A DNA stretch of 64,000 bases from an uncultured SAR116 cluster alpha proteobacterium (GTDB lineage: Bacteria; Pseudomonadota; Alphaproteobacteria; Puniceispirillales; Puniceispirillaceae), in assembly GCA_902625725.1 (NCBI GenBank), contig CACOCY010000001.1, positions 246,047 to 310,046 on the forward strand. The letters run 5' to 3'. The position numbers and the translations under genes are program-made. The notes below the pieces were generated by a model. It searched no databases. It was given only the letters and a program-made list of their open reading frames with translations, and had not been told where the DNA came from. This document shows, in pieces, positions 1 through 7,458 of this stretch (positions within the stretch are counted from its first letter, which is position 1; each line of letters starts with the position of its first letter).

Positions 1-933
1 TTCTGGGGTTACCTTTTTTCCGCCCTAATTATAGCCATCCTTTGGTTGTGTATAATTAAAAAGAAAAAAATTAGACAAGCACTAAGAACAATTTTCGATC
101 GCTCTGTATGGTTAAGTAAGTCTAGTCGAGCTGATATGATTTGTTTCATAATTAATCGTATATTTATGGTAATCTGTAGACCGATATTAATAACTCAAAT
201 ATTTATTGCTACTGCTCTTTATCACACCCTCCACCTCCAACAAATAATTCCACTTGGTCTGTTTGAAACAACTCCAGTATGGTTATCCACACTCCTATTC
301 ACCTCTTGCTTCTTTCTATTAGACGATTTTTCTAGATTTGCTCTGCATCTTGCTCTTCACAAAGTACCAAGTTTGTGGGAATTTCATAAATTCCATCATA
401 GTGCTGAGACATTAACACCTCTAACGGTGACTAGAACGCATCCGGTGGAAGCAATATTATTTACGCTGAGAAGTGCTATCGTTCAAGGCGGAACAATCGC
501 TATTTTTATCTTCCTGTTTGGACAACAGCTTAGTTTGTTTACCATTTTAGGGGTAAATGTATTTGTTGTGTTATTTCACGGACTTGGTTCAAATTTAAGA
601 CATTCTCATATTTCTGTAAGTTATCCTAATCTTATTGAAAATTGTTTAATGTCACCTGCCCAGCATCATTTACATCATTCCTCCAGTAAGAAGCATTTTG
701 ATAAAAATTTTGGCGTCGCATTATCTATTTGGGACAAGATGGCTGGCACATTTATGAATTCCAGTAGGGAAACCCTGGAATTTGGTATCGGGGCCGAGAC
801 AAAGGAATATACTCAAACTGTTGCCCATATGTATTTAGTTCCAATTAAAAAAGTTTTTAAAAATTTTTGGAAAAGCTCCAGAAAAAATAGATATTTGTTT
901 TGGCTAAGTTCAGTTGCGCATAGAAAATACTAG
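1..933 (+). CDS. sterol desaturase / fatty acid hydroxylase family protein (5' truncated)
   Basis: The frame is open from base 1 with no stop, and the first codons encode a hydrophobic helix (FWGYLFSALIIAILWL), so the start lies left of the window and the TTG at 46 is unlikely to be genuine. The family are integral membrane di-iron oxygenases acting on lipids, sterols or carotenoids. All three histidine boxes are visible: HLALH (HxxxH), HKFHH (HxxHH) and, after further membrane segments, HHLHH (HxxHH). Hydrophobic stretches surround them. The substrate cannot be told from sequence. It is followed after 21 bases by a binding-protein gene with its own ribosome site. Family assignment is firm, function open. 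Confidence 0.85.
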   Translation, partial: FWGYLFSALIIAILWLCIIKKKKIRQALRTIFDRSVWLSKSSRADMICFIINRIFMVICRPILITQIFIATALYHTLHLQQIIPLGLFETTPVWLSTLLFTSCFFLLDDFSRFALHLALHKVPSLWEFHKFHHSAETLTPLTVTRTHPVEAILFTLRSAIVQGGTIAIFIFLFGQQLSLFTILGVNVFVVLFHGLGSNLRHSHISVSYPNLIENCLMSPAQHHLHHSSSKKHFDKNFGVALSIWDKMAGTFMNSSRETLEFGIGAETKEYTQTVAHMYLVPIKKVFKNFWKSSRKNRYLFWLSSVAHRKY

Positions 934-954
934 ATAAATTTTGGAGAAAATTAC

Positions 955-1965
955 ATGTTGCGAATTTTTGTTTCTTTTTTCTTAGTTGTTATCATGAGTA
1001 AAAGTATAGTTTTTGCTGATAGTATCGGTATTTACACACATAGACAGCCCTTTTTGCTTGAGCCTATTTTGCAAGCTTATACGGAAAAAACTGGAATTGA
1101 ATTTGAGACCGTTTATGCGCCGCAGGGGTTAGCTACAAGGATTGAAACTGAAGGCAACAATACTAAGGCGGATCTGGTGCTTACTGTAGATGTGAGCCGT
1201 ATTAAAGAGCTGGCTGACACTAACTTGCTTGCCCCTCTCCAGTCAAATATTATCAATCAAAATGTCCCATCTCATTTGCGTGATGGAGACGATACTTGGA
1301 CCGCTTTATCCCTTAGAGCCAGAATTATTGCTGTTTCAAAAGAACGAGTTGGTCAAGAAGCCATTTCATCAATTGAAGAATTAGCAACACCAAAATGGAA
1401 AGGTCGCGTTTGTTCTAGACGCGGTAGCCATGTATACAATCGCGCGGTGTTGGCATCTCTTATAGCTCATAACGGTTTTGAAGAAGCAAAAAAGTGGGCA
1501 CTTGGATTTGTAGATAATTTAGCTCGTCGGCCTCAAGGTAATGACAGAGCTCAGGCCAAGGCAATATTCACTGGAGAATGTGATGTTGCATTAATGAATA
1601 CATATTATTTTGGAAAAATGAAGCATTCTAAGGATCATCCTGAGCAAAGAGAGTGGGCCAATGCGATGGAGATAGCTTTCATAAATCAAAATGGAAGAGG
1701 ACAGCATATGAATATTTCAGCTGCTGGTATATTGAAGGGCTCTAAAAATAAACAGCGTGCAAGAGAGTTTTTGGAGTGGCTTACGTCGAAAGAGGCACAG
1801 ACAATATACACAGAAGTTAATTTTGAGTATCCGGTGAACCCGAATGCTTCTTATAGTGAGGAAGTTGCTTCTTGGGGTATGTTCAAAATGGATGCACTTC
1901 CAATGAACACAATAGCTGAATTAAGCCCAGATGCTCAAAAAATAATAAATGAAATAGGTTGGTAG
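955..1965 (+). CDS. periplasmic iron(III)-type ABC transporter substrate-binding protein
   Basis: A 336-residue protein with a cleavable signal peptide (about residues 1-22, hydrophobic core ending in VFADS). The body matches the FutA/FbpA group of ferric-ion binding proteins: an early IGIYTHRQPFLLEP segment, ADLVLTVDVSRI, and the paired tyrosines of NTYYFGKM that coordinate iron in this family. A ribosome site (GGAGAA) precedes the ATG. It would capture Fe(III) in the periplasm for an inner-membrane ABC importer. No permease or ATPase gene lies beside it here, so its partners must be encoded elsewhere. The metal is inferred from family motifs, not proven. Confidence 0.85.
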   Translation: MLRIFVSFFLVVIMSKSIVFADSIGIYTHRQPFLLEPILQAYTEKTGIEFETVYAPQGLATRIETEGNNTKADLVLTVDVSRIKELADTNLLAPLQSNIINQNVPSHLRDGDDTWTALSLRARIIAVSKERVGQEAISSIEELATPKWKGRVCSRRGSHVYNRAVLASLIAHNGFEEAKKWALGFVDNLARRPQGNDRAQAKAIFTGECDVALMNTYYFGKMKHSKDHPEQREWANAMEIAFINQNGRGQHMNISAAGILKGSKNKQRAREFLEWLTSKEAQTIYTEVNFEYPVNPNASYSEEVASWGMFKMDALPMNTIAELSPDAQKIINEIGW

Positions 1966-2030
1966 GCAAAAAGAATTTTGGTTGATTTTTAAAAATTTAA
2001 GCTGAAATTATAACAGATAGAGTGGTTAAA

Positions 2031-2258
2031 ATGGGAGAGATTTTTGATTTTTCAAACAGACTTCAATTATTTCAAATGAAGAGCAGAACAGTAAAACAAA
2101 ATTATGATTTCCTAATTAGTTATCACAATAAAACACCGACAGCTGCGTTTGTTGAAAGCTATAAATTATATTCCTCAATTTTTCCCGAAATAGATAAATC
2201 AGAAGTTCCAAGGAAATTAGCAGGTCTTTTGAATCCAATAAAACAAGAAGAAAACTAA
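2031..2258 (+). CDS. small hypothetical protein
   Basis: A 75-residue soluble-looking protein, not recognised. The frame also opens at a GTG at 2022; the ATG at 2031 is preferred because a weak purine run (AGAG) sits about 8 bases before it. The protein is mixed charged and aromatic, with no membrane segment, cysteine pair or clear motif. The gap from the binding-protein gene upstream is about 65 bases, so co-transcription is possible. Coding status rests on length and amino-acid composition only. Confidence 0.5.
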   Translation: MGEIFDFSNRLQLFQMKSRTVKQNYDFLISYHNKTPTAAFVESYKLYSSIFPEIDKSEVPRKLAGLLNPIKQEEN

Positions 2259-2426
2259 GTTATTGAATATCATACTTAAGGTTTTGTATAAAAATTTTCA
2301 TTTCAATATCAGATAATCTAATAAATTCGTCCTATGGGTTTTTAAGTTTTGAATTGACGCTTGATGAAAACCAAAAGACCAACTACATTAACTAAGTCTA
2401 TTTAAATTTGAATGAAGTGTAAAAAA

Positions 2427-2525
2427 ATGGGTTCAACGATTGGTTTATTTTTAGTGATCGGTTTTGTTTTATTCTTGGTCTTAGGCATTTGGGCTTTTGG
2501 AAAAATTTCCGTCAACCCAGATTAG
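2427..2525 (+). CDS. micro-ORF encoding a 32-residue single-span membrane peptide
   Basis: ATG at 2427 opens a frame ending in TAG at 2523-2525. The peptide is MGSTIGLFLVIGFVLFLV followed by LGIWAFGKISVNPD: one hydrophobic helix of about 20 residues and a short polar tail. An in-frame ATG at 2412 would add MKCKK, giving a positively charged N-terminus. Only a weak GAAG precedes 2427. It lies in an otherwise empty gap facing the convergent gene at 2571. Small one-helix peptides of this shape often join respiratory or transport complexes, but nothing here identifies a partner. Too short for normal gene calling; moderate to low confidence. Confidence 0.4.
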   Translation: MGSTIGLFLVIGFVLFLVLGIWAFGKISVNPD

Positions 2526-2570
2526 ACTTCATTTTTTAAGCTAGCTCACTGTTCTTTTTCAGCGTAGGTA

Positions 2571-2984
2571 TTAGTCAGAATTTATAACAGTTAGACCTGT
2601 AGCGGCCTCAAAGCAGAGTAGAACACATTCAATTCTGTTTTTAATTTTCTTTACAGGTTCAAAGCACTTGAATTTATCATTACACGGGTTCTCTGCATGT
2701 CTGAGGTAATCATTTAATTCATCTCTTAATAAATATAGTTCGCTTGAACTTTTTCCAATCGCGGTTTCTTTCCAAATGCCTGCACCCGCCTCACATAAAG
2801 CACATCCTCTCACTATTAAATGAATGTCTGAAATTAACTTATCTTTAATTGTAACATCAATAATGACTTTGTCGCCGCAGATGGGGTTATTTTTTTCAGC
2901 TCTATGAGTTGGGTTTGCGATTGGCTTTGACAGTTTTATAGACTTAGCAAGTTCTATGATCCTATCCTGATATATTTCCTGCAT
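2571..2984 (-). CDS. SufU/NifU-N-like iron-sulfur scaffold family protein
   Basis: A 137-residue protein of the IscU/SufU fold, which holds nascent Fe-S clusters or relays sulfur. The three expected cysteine sites are visible: NNPICGDKV near residue 35, RGCALCEAGAG near residue 80, and RIECVLLCFEA near residue 118. The region between the second and third sites resembles SufU (IGKSSSELYLL). Extra cysteines (CNDKFKC) are present. No suf or isc genes are adjacent; the only nearby gene on this strand is the tiny frame upstream at 3066-3203. It could be a housekeeping scaffold or an accessory sulfur-transfer protein. Confidence 0.75.
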   Translation of the reverse strand: MQEIYQDRIIELAKSIKLSKPIANPTHRAEKNNPICGDKVIIDVTIKDKLISDIHLIVRGCALCEAGAGIWKETAIGKSSSELYLLRDELNDYLRHAENPCNDKFKCFEPVKKIKNRIECVLLCFEAATGLTVINSD

Positions 2985-3065
2985 ATAATTGCCTAAATTA
3001 AAGAAAAAACACCATAAAAGAATTTTTAAATATTATTAAATCTTCGACAATCTCAATAGTCAATT

Positions 3066-3203
3066 TTATGTTGTGGAAGAAAGTAAGAGATAAATAGCGA
3101 AAGCTGCGATAGCATAGGCTAATATAATTGTCCAATGGACAGATTTATAAACATTTTCTTCTGGAATATGAAGCGGTCGTTGTTTTTTATTTTTCGAATC
3201 CAT
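3066..3203 (-). CDS. micro-ORF encoding a 45-residue membrane peptide
   Basis: On the minus strand an ATG at 3203 opens 45 codons ending in TAA at 3066. The peptide has a basic N-terminus (MDSKNKKQRPLHIPEE) and then one transmembrane helix (about residues 25-42, containing TIILAYAIAAFAIYLLL). An AGGA ribosome site lies about 9 bases upstream of the ATG, which supports translation. It precedes the SufU-like gene in the same direction by about 80 bases. The family is not recognised. The clear ribosome site and the sensible topology (basic cytoplasmic end, then helix) make this more convincing than most frames of its size. Confidence 0.55.
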   Translation of the reverse strand: MDSKNKKQRPLHIPEENVYKSVHWTIILAYAIAAFAIYLLLSSTT

Positions 3204-3446
3204 GTGAATCGTTCCTAAAATTGAAAAAATACAACAATTTTTTCAAAAGTTTTTAAAAAAATTATTTGTCTGTGATGATTTTCTGATATTTTTATAAAAG
3301 TTAGATTAAAAAACATATATATACCAGAAAAATAACATTTTTTTTAAAAAAATAAAATGATCTTGCTTATAAGATGTGTAACTTTAACTTAGTATTAATG
3401 TGGAAGACCTTTTAAGTGGCAAAAAAAACCTTAAAATGAATTGCAA

Positions 3447-3950
3447 ATGAGACAAAAAAACATAAAAAAGAATCAAGTCATTAATAGTTTTTCTGTAATA
3501 GCTTATACAGGGTTGATGGTTTTGTTATGGCTTATATTATCTGGTCATTATACTCAACTATTACTTTGGTTCGGCGCATTGAGTTGTGGGTTCGTTGTTT
3601 TTATGGCTTGGAACAGTGATATTCTAAATGGAGATATTAGACCCGAGCAATTGTTCTTGAAAGTACCACTTTATTGGCTTTGGCTAATTAAAGAAATTCT
3701 TAAATCGAATTTTGCAACAGGAAAAGCGATATGGGCCAATAATTACGACCCAGAAATATTTAAGGTGGAAGCAAGTCAGAAAAGTGAAAATGGGCTTGCT
3801 AATTATGCAAATTCAATAACATTAACACCCGGTACCGTGACTGTTTTCATAGAAGGTAATTTATTCGTAGTGCACGCATTAACTAAGGAAATGGGAGATG
3901 ATGTGCGCTCAGGAATTATGGATAATAAAATAACAAAGTTAGAATTATGA
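3447..3950 (+). CDS. mrpE: Mrp-type Na+/H+ antiporter subunit E
   Basis: About 167 residues; MrpE/MnhE family, a membrane subunit needed for assembly of the multi-subunit cation/proton antiporter. Two or three hydrophobic helices lie in the N-terminal third, followed by a cytoplasmic tail with the family signature ANSITLTPGTVTV and later LFVVHALT. The frame also opens at a TTG at 3441; the ATG at 3447 is preferred. It is the first gene of the antiporter operon and overlaps the next start by 4 bases (ATGA). About 240 bases of very AT-rich sequence lie upstream and probably hold the operon promoter. Confidence 0.9.
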   Translation: MRQKNIKKNQVINSFSVIAYTGLMVLLWLILSGHYTQLLLWFGALSCGFVVFMAWNSDILNGDIRPEQLFLKVPLYWLWLIKEILKSNFATGKAIWANNYDPEIFKVEASQKSENGLANYANSITLTPGTVTVFIEGNLFVVHALTKEMGDDVRSGIMDNKITKLEL

Positions 3951-4219
3951 TGTTTGCTGCAGTTTTACTCGCTTGTGCGGTGAGTATAGTAATGCTTGTT
4001 GTAAGAGCTGCTAAAGGCCCAACTGCCTTTGATAGAATTTTAGCAGTCAATAGTATAGGCACTGTTATTATATTGGGTATTTCTTTACATGGGTTCGCAT
4101 TGGGTAGGCCAGAGTTCGTCGATATATCGATTCTGTACGCAGTTTTAAATTTTCTAGGTACGCTAGCAATCCTTCGATTTTATCGAAGCTCGGCTGTGGA
4201 TAATGAGGATATAGTATGA
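3947..4219 (+). CDS. mrpF: Mrp-type antiporter subunit F
   Basis: 90 residues with three predicted membrane helices, the usual size of MrpF/MnhF. The hallmark region RAAKGPTAFDRILAVNSIG is present, followed by the third helix with DISILYAVLNFLGTLA. It overlaps mrpE upstream and mrpG downstream by 4 bases each, so translation is probably coupled. In characterised Mrp complexes all subunits are required for transport, with F packed among the small subunits. Confidence 0.92.
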   Translation: MMFAAVLLACAVSIVMLVVRAAKGPTAFDRILAVNSIGTVIILGISLHGFALGRPEFVDISILYAVLNFLGTLAILRFYRSSAVDNEDIV

Positions 4220-4560
4220 ACTTACTAATAGATTTTTTGTCGTTTTCTTGTTTCTTTGCAGGAACAGTTGCTTTGATTACTGGTAGTTTTGGAATAATAC
4301 GACTACCAGATGTGTATAGTAGAATACATGCTGCTGGAATTATCGATACTGCTGCTGTAGGATTTATTATTTTGGGTATGATTTTGCAATCTGGATTTTC
4401 TTTAACCTCTTTTAAATTAGCTTTGATTGTTCTGTTTCTTTTTTTTACTAGTCCAATTTCAGGCCATGCTGTGGCAATGATGGCAAATAAATTCGGAGTA
4501 AAACCACAGGCTCGTGAGATTTATAAAGACAATAAAAAGATTGGAGAAACAGATGGTTGA
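4216..4560 (+). CDS. mrpG: Mrp-type antiporter subunit G
   Basis: 114 residues, three helices; MrpG/MnhG family. The conserved segment GIIRLPDVYSRIHAAG lies near residue 28, the best-known signature of this subunit, followed by a helix rich in small residues and LFFTSPISGHAVA. It overlaps mrpF by ATGA and runs 8 bases into the next gene, whose ribosome site (GGAGAA) lies inside its end. Confidence 0.92.
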   Translation: MNLLIDFLSFSCFFAGTVALITGSFGIIRLPDVYSRIHAAGIIDTAAVGFIILGMILQSGFSLTSFKLALIVLFLFFTSPISGHAVAMMANKFGVKPQAREIYKDNKKIGETDG

Positions 4561-5146
4561 ATTCTGGGTTAATGTCTTTCTAGTTGCGCTTTTAGTTGTA
4601 ATTACTTTTTATATTATCCGTTTAAAAACTTTGATTGCTATTGTCGCTTTATCTGGCGCCTATTCACTAACCGCAGCGGCAATATTTGTGAATTTGGATG
4701 CGGTAGATGTAGCCTTTACGGAAGCCGCCGTAGGTTCTGGAATATCTACTATTTTATTTCTGGCTGCTTTGAGGTATTTACCTCTCGAAGAAGCGCACCA
4801 AACAAGATATCCGCGCTTGAGCTTAAGTTTATGCATTATCGTTGGATTAATGCTGATAATTGCTGCTTTTGAATTGCCTAATTTTGGCGACCCAAATGCT
4901 CCTGCTCATCTCCATGTAGCCCCACGTTACATAGAAGAGAGCTATCCTTTATTTCATATCCCGAACGTGGTGACTAATGTGCTAGCTAGCTATCGAGGTT
5001 TTGACACATTAGGTGAGGTTGTAGTTGTTTTTACAGCTGGACTCGGAGTGATAACTCTTTTAGCAGGTTCAACGCTTTCTATGAGATTTGTAAAAATTGA
5101 GAATGATTTAGACAAGACTAATAAAACCTCAAAAGAGGATGCTTGA
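4553..5146 (+). CDS. MrpA C-terminal-type subunit (MbhD plus MbhE domains)
   Basis: 197 residues from the ATG at 4553, chosen over a GTG at 4514 because GGAG lies about 7 bases before it. It corresponds to the part of canonical MrpA that follows the antiporter-like domain, here a separate gene. Residues 1-70 form the DUF4040/MbhD domain with the membrane glutamate in FTEAAVGSG; residues 120-185 form the MbhE-like part (NVVTNVLASYRGFDTLGE). In Mrp and Mbh complexes this region contributes to the sodium pathway. The split from the large antiporter subunit is characteristic of this operon type. Confidence 0.85.
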   Translation: MVEFWVNVFLVALLVVITFYIIRLKTLIAIVALSGAYSLTAAAIFVNLDAVDVAFTEAAVGSGISTILFLAALRYLPLEEAHQTRYPRLSLSLCIIVGLMLIIAAFELPNFGDPNAPAHLHVAPRYIEESYPLFHIPNVVTNVLASYRGFDTLGEVVVVFTAGLGVITLLAGSTLSMRFVKIENDLDKTNKTSKEDA

Positions 5147-5147
5147 A

Positions 5148-5570
5148 ATGAGAGATAATCCGGTATTTAAGATTGTGAGTAAAATCTTATTCGGGCCTAT
5201 AATTATTTATGGGCTCTACGTTCAATTTCACGGTGATTACGGGCCAGGTGGTGGGTTCCAAGCGGGTGTTATCGTTGCAGCTGCTTATATATTATATGCT
5301 CTAATATTTGGTCTAGAGAGAGTTAGAAAGATAATGCCAAATTTAGTTATCCAATATATAATGGCGCTTGGCGTTTTAGTGTTTGCTGGAACAGGAATAG
5401 CTTCGATAGCATTTGGTGCAAATTATTTAGATTATTCGCCTTTCGCCGACAAAATTTACAAGGCACAACATTTAGGAATAATTATTGTAGAACTCGGTGT
5501 TGGATTAACTGTGTTTGCAGTGATGCTTGGTCTATTTTATGCTTTTGCAGGGTTTAAACCAAAAAAATGA
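5148..5570 (+). CDS. mrpB: Mrp-type antiporter subunit B
   Basis: MnhB/MrpB family, four helices. The signature HGDYGPGGGFQAGVIVAAA is near residue 28 and ends in a helix containing GVGLTVFAVM. The frame opens at an ATG at 5139, but AGAGG at 5134-5138 abuts that codon and is correctly spaced (9 bases) for the ATG at 5148, so the shorter 140-residue form is preferred. It follows the MrpA-tail gene and overlaps mrpC by 4 bases. Confidence 0.9.
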   Translation: MRDNPVFKIVSKILFGPIIIYGLYVQFHGDYGPGGGFQAGVIVAAAYILYALIFGLERVRKIMPNLVIQYIMALGVLVFAGTGIASIAFGANYLDYSPFADKIYKAQHLGIIIVELGVGLTVFAVMLGLFYAFAGFKPKK

Positions 5571-5971
5571 GCGTCATTTATTTAATCTTATCAAATTGGA
5601 ATTTTATTGCCGTGATAATGTTAATGATGGCAGGACTATATATTGTAATTAGCAATCAGAACTTTATTAAAAAGCTTGTTGGCCTATCTATTTTTCAGAG
5701 TTCTGTTTTTATTTTTTATATTTCTTTAGGTAAAGTTTCAAGTGGAACTGCTCCCATACTTACCGGCAGCCCGGATACAATATATTCTAACCCATTACCT
5801 CATGTTTTAATACTTACTGCTATTGTGGTCGGTGTTGCAACAAACGCTCTAGGTCTTGCATTGGTAGTCAGAATTAATGAGGCATTTAATTCGATTGAAG
5901 AAAAAACATTATTGTCCTTAAAAATAGAGGATAGTCGTCATGCTTATGAAAAGGATGATAGTGTAAAATAA
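5567..5971 (+). CDS. mrpC: Mrp-type antiporter subunit C (NuoK-like)
   Basis: 134 residues, three helices, homologous to complex I subunit NuoK. Recognisable segments are GLYIVISNQNFIKKLVGLSI, LPHVLILTAIVVGVATNALG and LALVVRINEAF. It overlaps mrpB by ATGA and shares a TAATG stop-start with the following mrpD. NuoK-like subunits sit between the antiporter-like subunits and carry the conserved membrane carboxylates. Confidence 0.92.
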   Translation: MSVIYLILSNWNFIAVIMLMMAGLYIVISNQNFIKKLVGLSIFQSSVFIFYISLGKVSSGTAPILTGSPDTIYSNPLPHVLILTAIVVGVATNALGLALVVRINEAFNSIEEKTLLSLKIEDSRHAYEKDDSVK

Positions 5972-7458
5972 TGTTGATTTTCAATAATATCCCCGCGTTA
6001 TTAGTTGCTATTCCTCTTTTGGTTTCTGCCGTAGTTTCAATTATATCTTCTGCCAGAATTGCTTGGATATTAACCTTCTCAACCACTTTAGTTTGTCTTT
6101 TTATGGCATTTGAGTTAATCGATATTGTTTCTTCAAAGCAAACATTAACCTATGCCTTTGGTGGCTGGGAGCCGCCATGGGGCATTGCATTTATCGTGGA
6201 CAGCGTAAATGTTTATTTAATCTTATTAGTTGCCTTTATATCTGTCATTGCCACTATCTACGCGTACACGATGTTAGCGCGAGAGATTGCAGCAGAAGAT
6301 TTATCTAAGGCTTATGCCGTTTGGCTTTTAACGATAGCCAGCTTGTTTGGTCTTTCAATGACAGGCGACGCGTTTAATCTATTTGTGTTTCTGGAAATTT
6401 CTGCGTTAAGTTCAGTTACTTTGATAGCGCTGGGTGCAGGGCAGGATAGGCGTGCATTAATTGCAGCGTACAATTATCTTATTATTGGAGCTATTGGAGC
6501 AACATTCTACGTCATTGGTGTGGGATATTTATATGCAGCGACGGGAACGCTTAATCTCGTAAATATTATTGAAAGATTGAATGAGCTTGGAACCAACCAA
6601 GCCGCCATAACGGGTCTTGCGTTTATGTTGGCAGGTATCATGGTAAAAGCCGGTATATTCCCAGTACATATTTGGTTACCTGCTGCCTACAGTTATGCGC
6701 CATCAGCTGTATCCTCCTTTCTTTCAGCTGTCGCAACCAAGGTGGCTATTTATTATTTCGCACGGCTACTATTTGGTATATTTATAAATATCACACAACT
6801 AATTGATTTCTTTTTATTATACGTCTTGATGCCGGTATCGGTAATCGCAATTTTTTATGGAACAATCGCTGCAATCTACCAAACAGATATCAAACGTCTT
6901 TTCGCTTTATCTTCGATTGCGCAGATTGGTTATATTACTTTTGCATTTTCACTTAATAGTCATTCTGGCATTTCCGCTGGGTTTATCCATATTGTAAATC
7001 ATGCCTTAATCAAAGGTGCATTGTTTATGGCAGTGGGTATTTTCGCAGTAGGTATTGGTAAGCGTGCAACTATGGTGTCTTTACGTGGTGTGGGAAGGCA
7101 GATGCCAATAACTTTTGCAGGTTTTGTAATAGCCGGTCTTGCCCTCATAGGGGTACCATTGACAGCGGGATTTATTTCTAAATTATATTTGTTTAAAGCA
7201 ATTTTTGAAACCGGTAACGTTTTTTTTGTGGCTGTAATTGCCATTAGCAGTGCTCTGTCAGTGTTGTATCTTTGGAAAATATTCGAGGTAATGTGGCTCC
7301 AAGAGCCTGCTCAGCCTCTAAAAATAGAAAAAGAGCCGACAGTGGCTTATATTTCTCTTTGGTTAATGGTCATAACGATTGCTATATTTGGCATTTACAG
7401 TCATGGGGTTTCGTCATCTGGAATGTTAGCTGCAAATGCACTTGTTGGGTCACGATAA
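5971..7458 (+). CDS. mrpD: Mrp-type antiporter subunit D, first copy
   Basis: 495 residues with about 14 helices, of the complex I NuoL/M/N-type antiporter fold. The key TM5 glutamate is present (FNLFVFLEISALSS) and the TM7 lysine follows in MVKAGIFPVHIWLPAAYSYAP. A further lysine and histidine region (IVNHALIKGALFMAVG) completes the half-channel signature. It is the first of three such proteins in the operon. Starts by TAATG overlap with mrpC; the next gene starts directly after its stop. Confidence 0.92.
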   Translation: MLIFNNIPALLVAIPLLVSAVVSIISSARIAWILTFSTTLVCLFMAFELIDIVSSKQTLTYAFGGWEPPWGIAFIVDSVNVYLILLVAFISVIATIYAYTMLAREIAAEDLSKAYAVWLLTIASLFGLSMTGDAFNLFVFLEISALSSVTLIALGAGQDRRALIAAYNYLIIGAIGATFYVIGVGYLYAATGTLNLVNIIERLNELGTNQAAITGLAFMLAGIMVKAGIFPVHIWLPAAYSYAPSAVSSFLSAVATKVAIYYFARLLFGIFINITQLIDFFLLYVLMPVSVIAIFYGTIAAIYQTDIKRLFALSSIAQIGYITFAFSLNSHSGISAGFIHIVNHALIKGALFMAVGIFAVGIGKRATMVSLRGVGRQMPITFAGFVIAGLALIGVPLTAGFISKLYLFKAIFETGNVFFVAVIAISSALSVLYLWKIFEVMWLQEPAQPLKIEKEPTVAYISLWLMVITIAIFGIYSHGVSSSGMLAANALVGSR

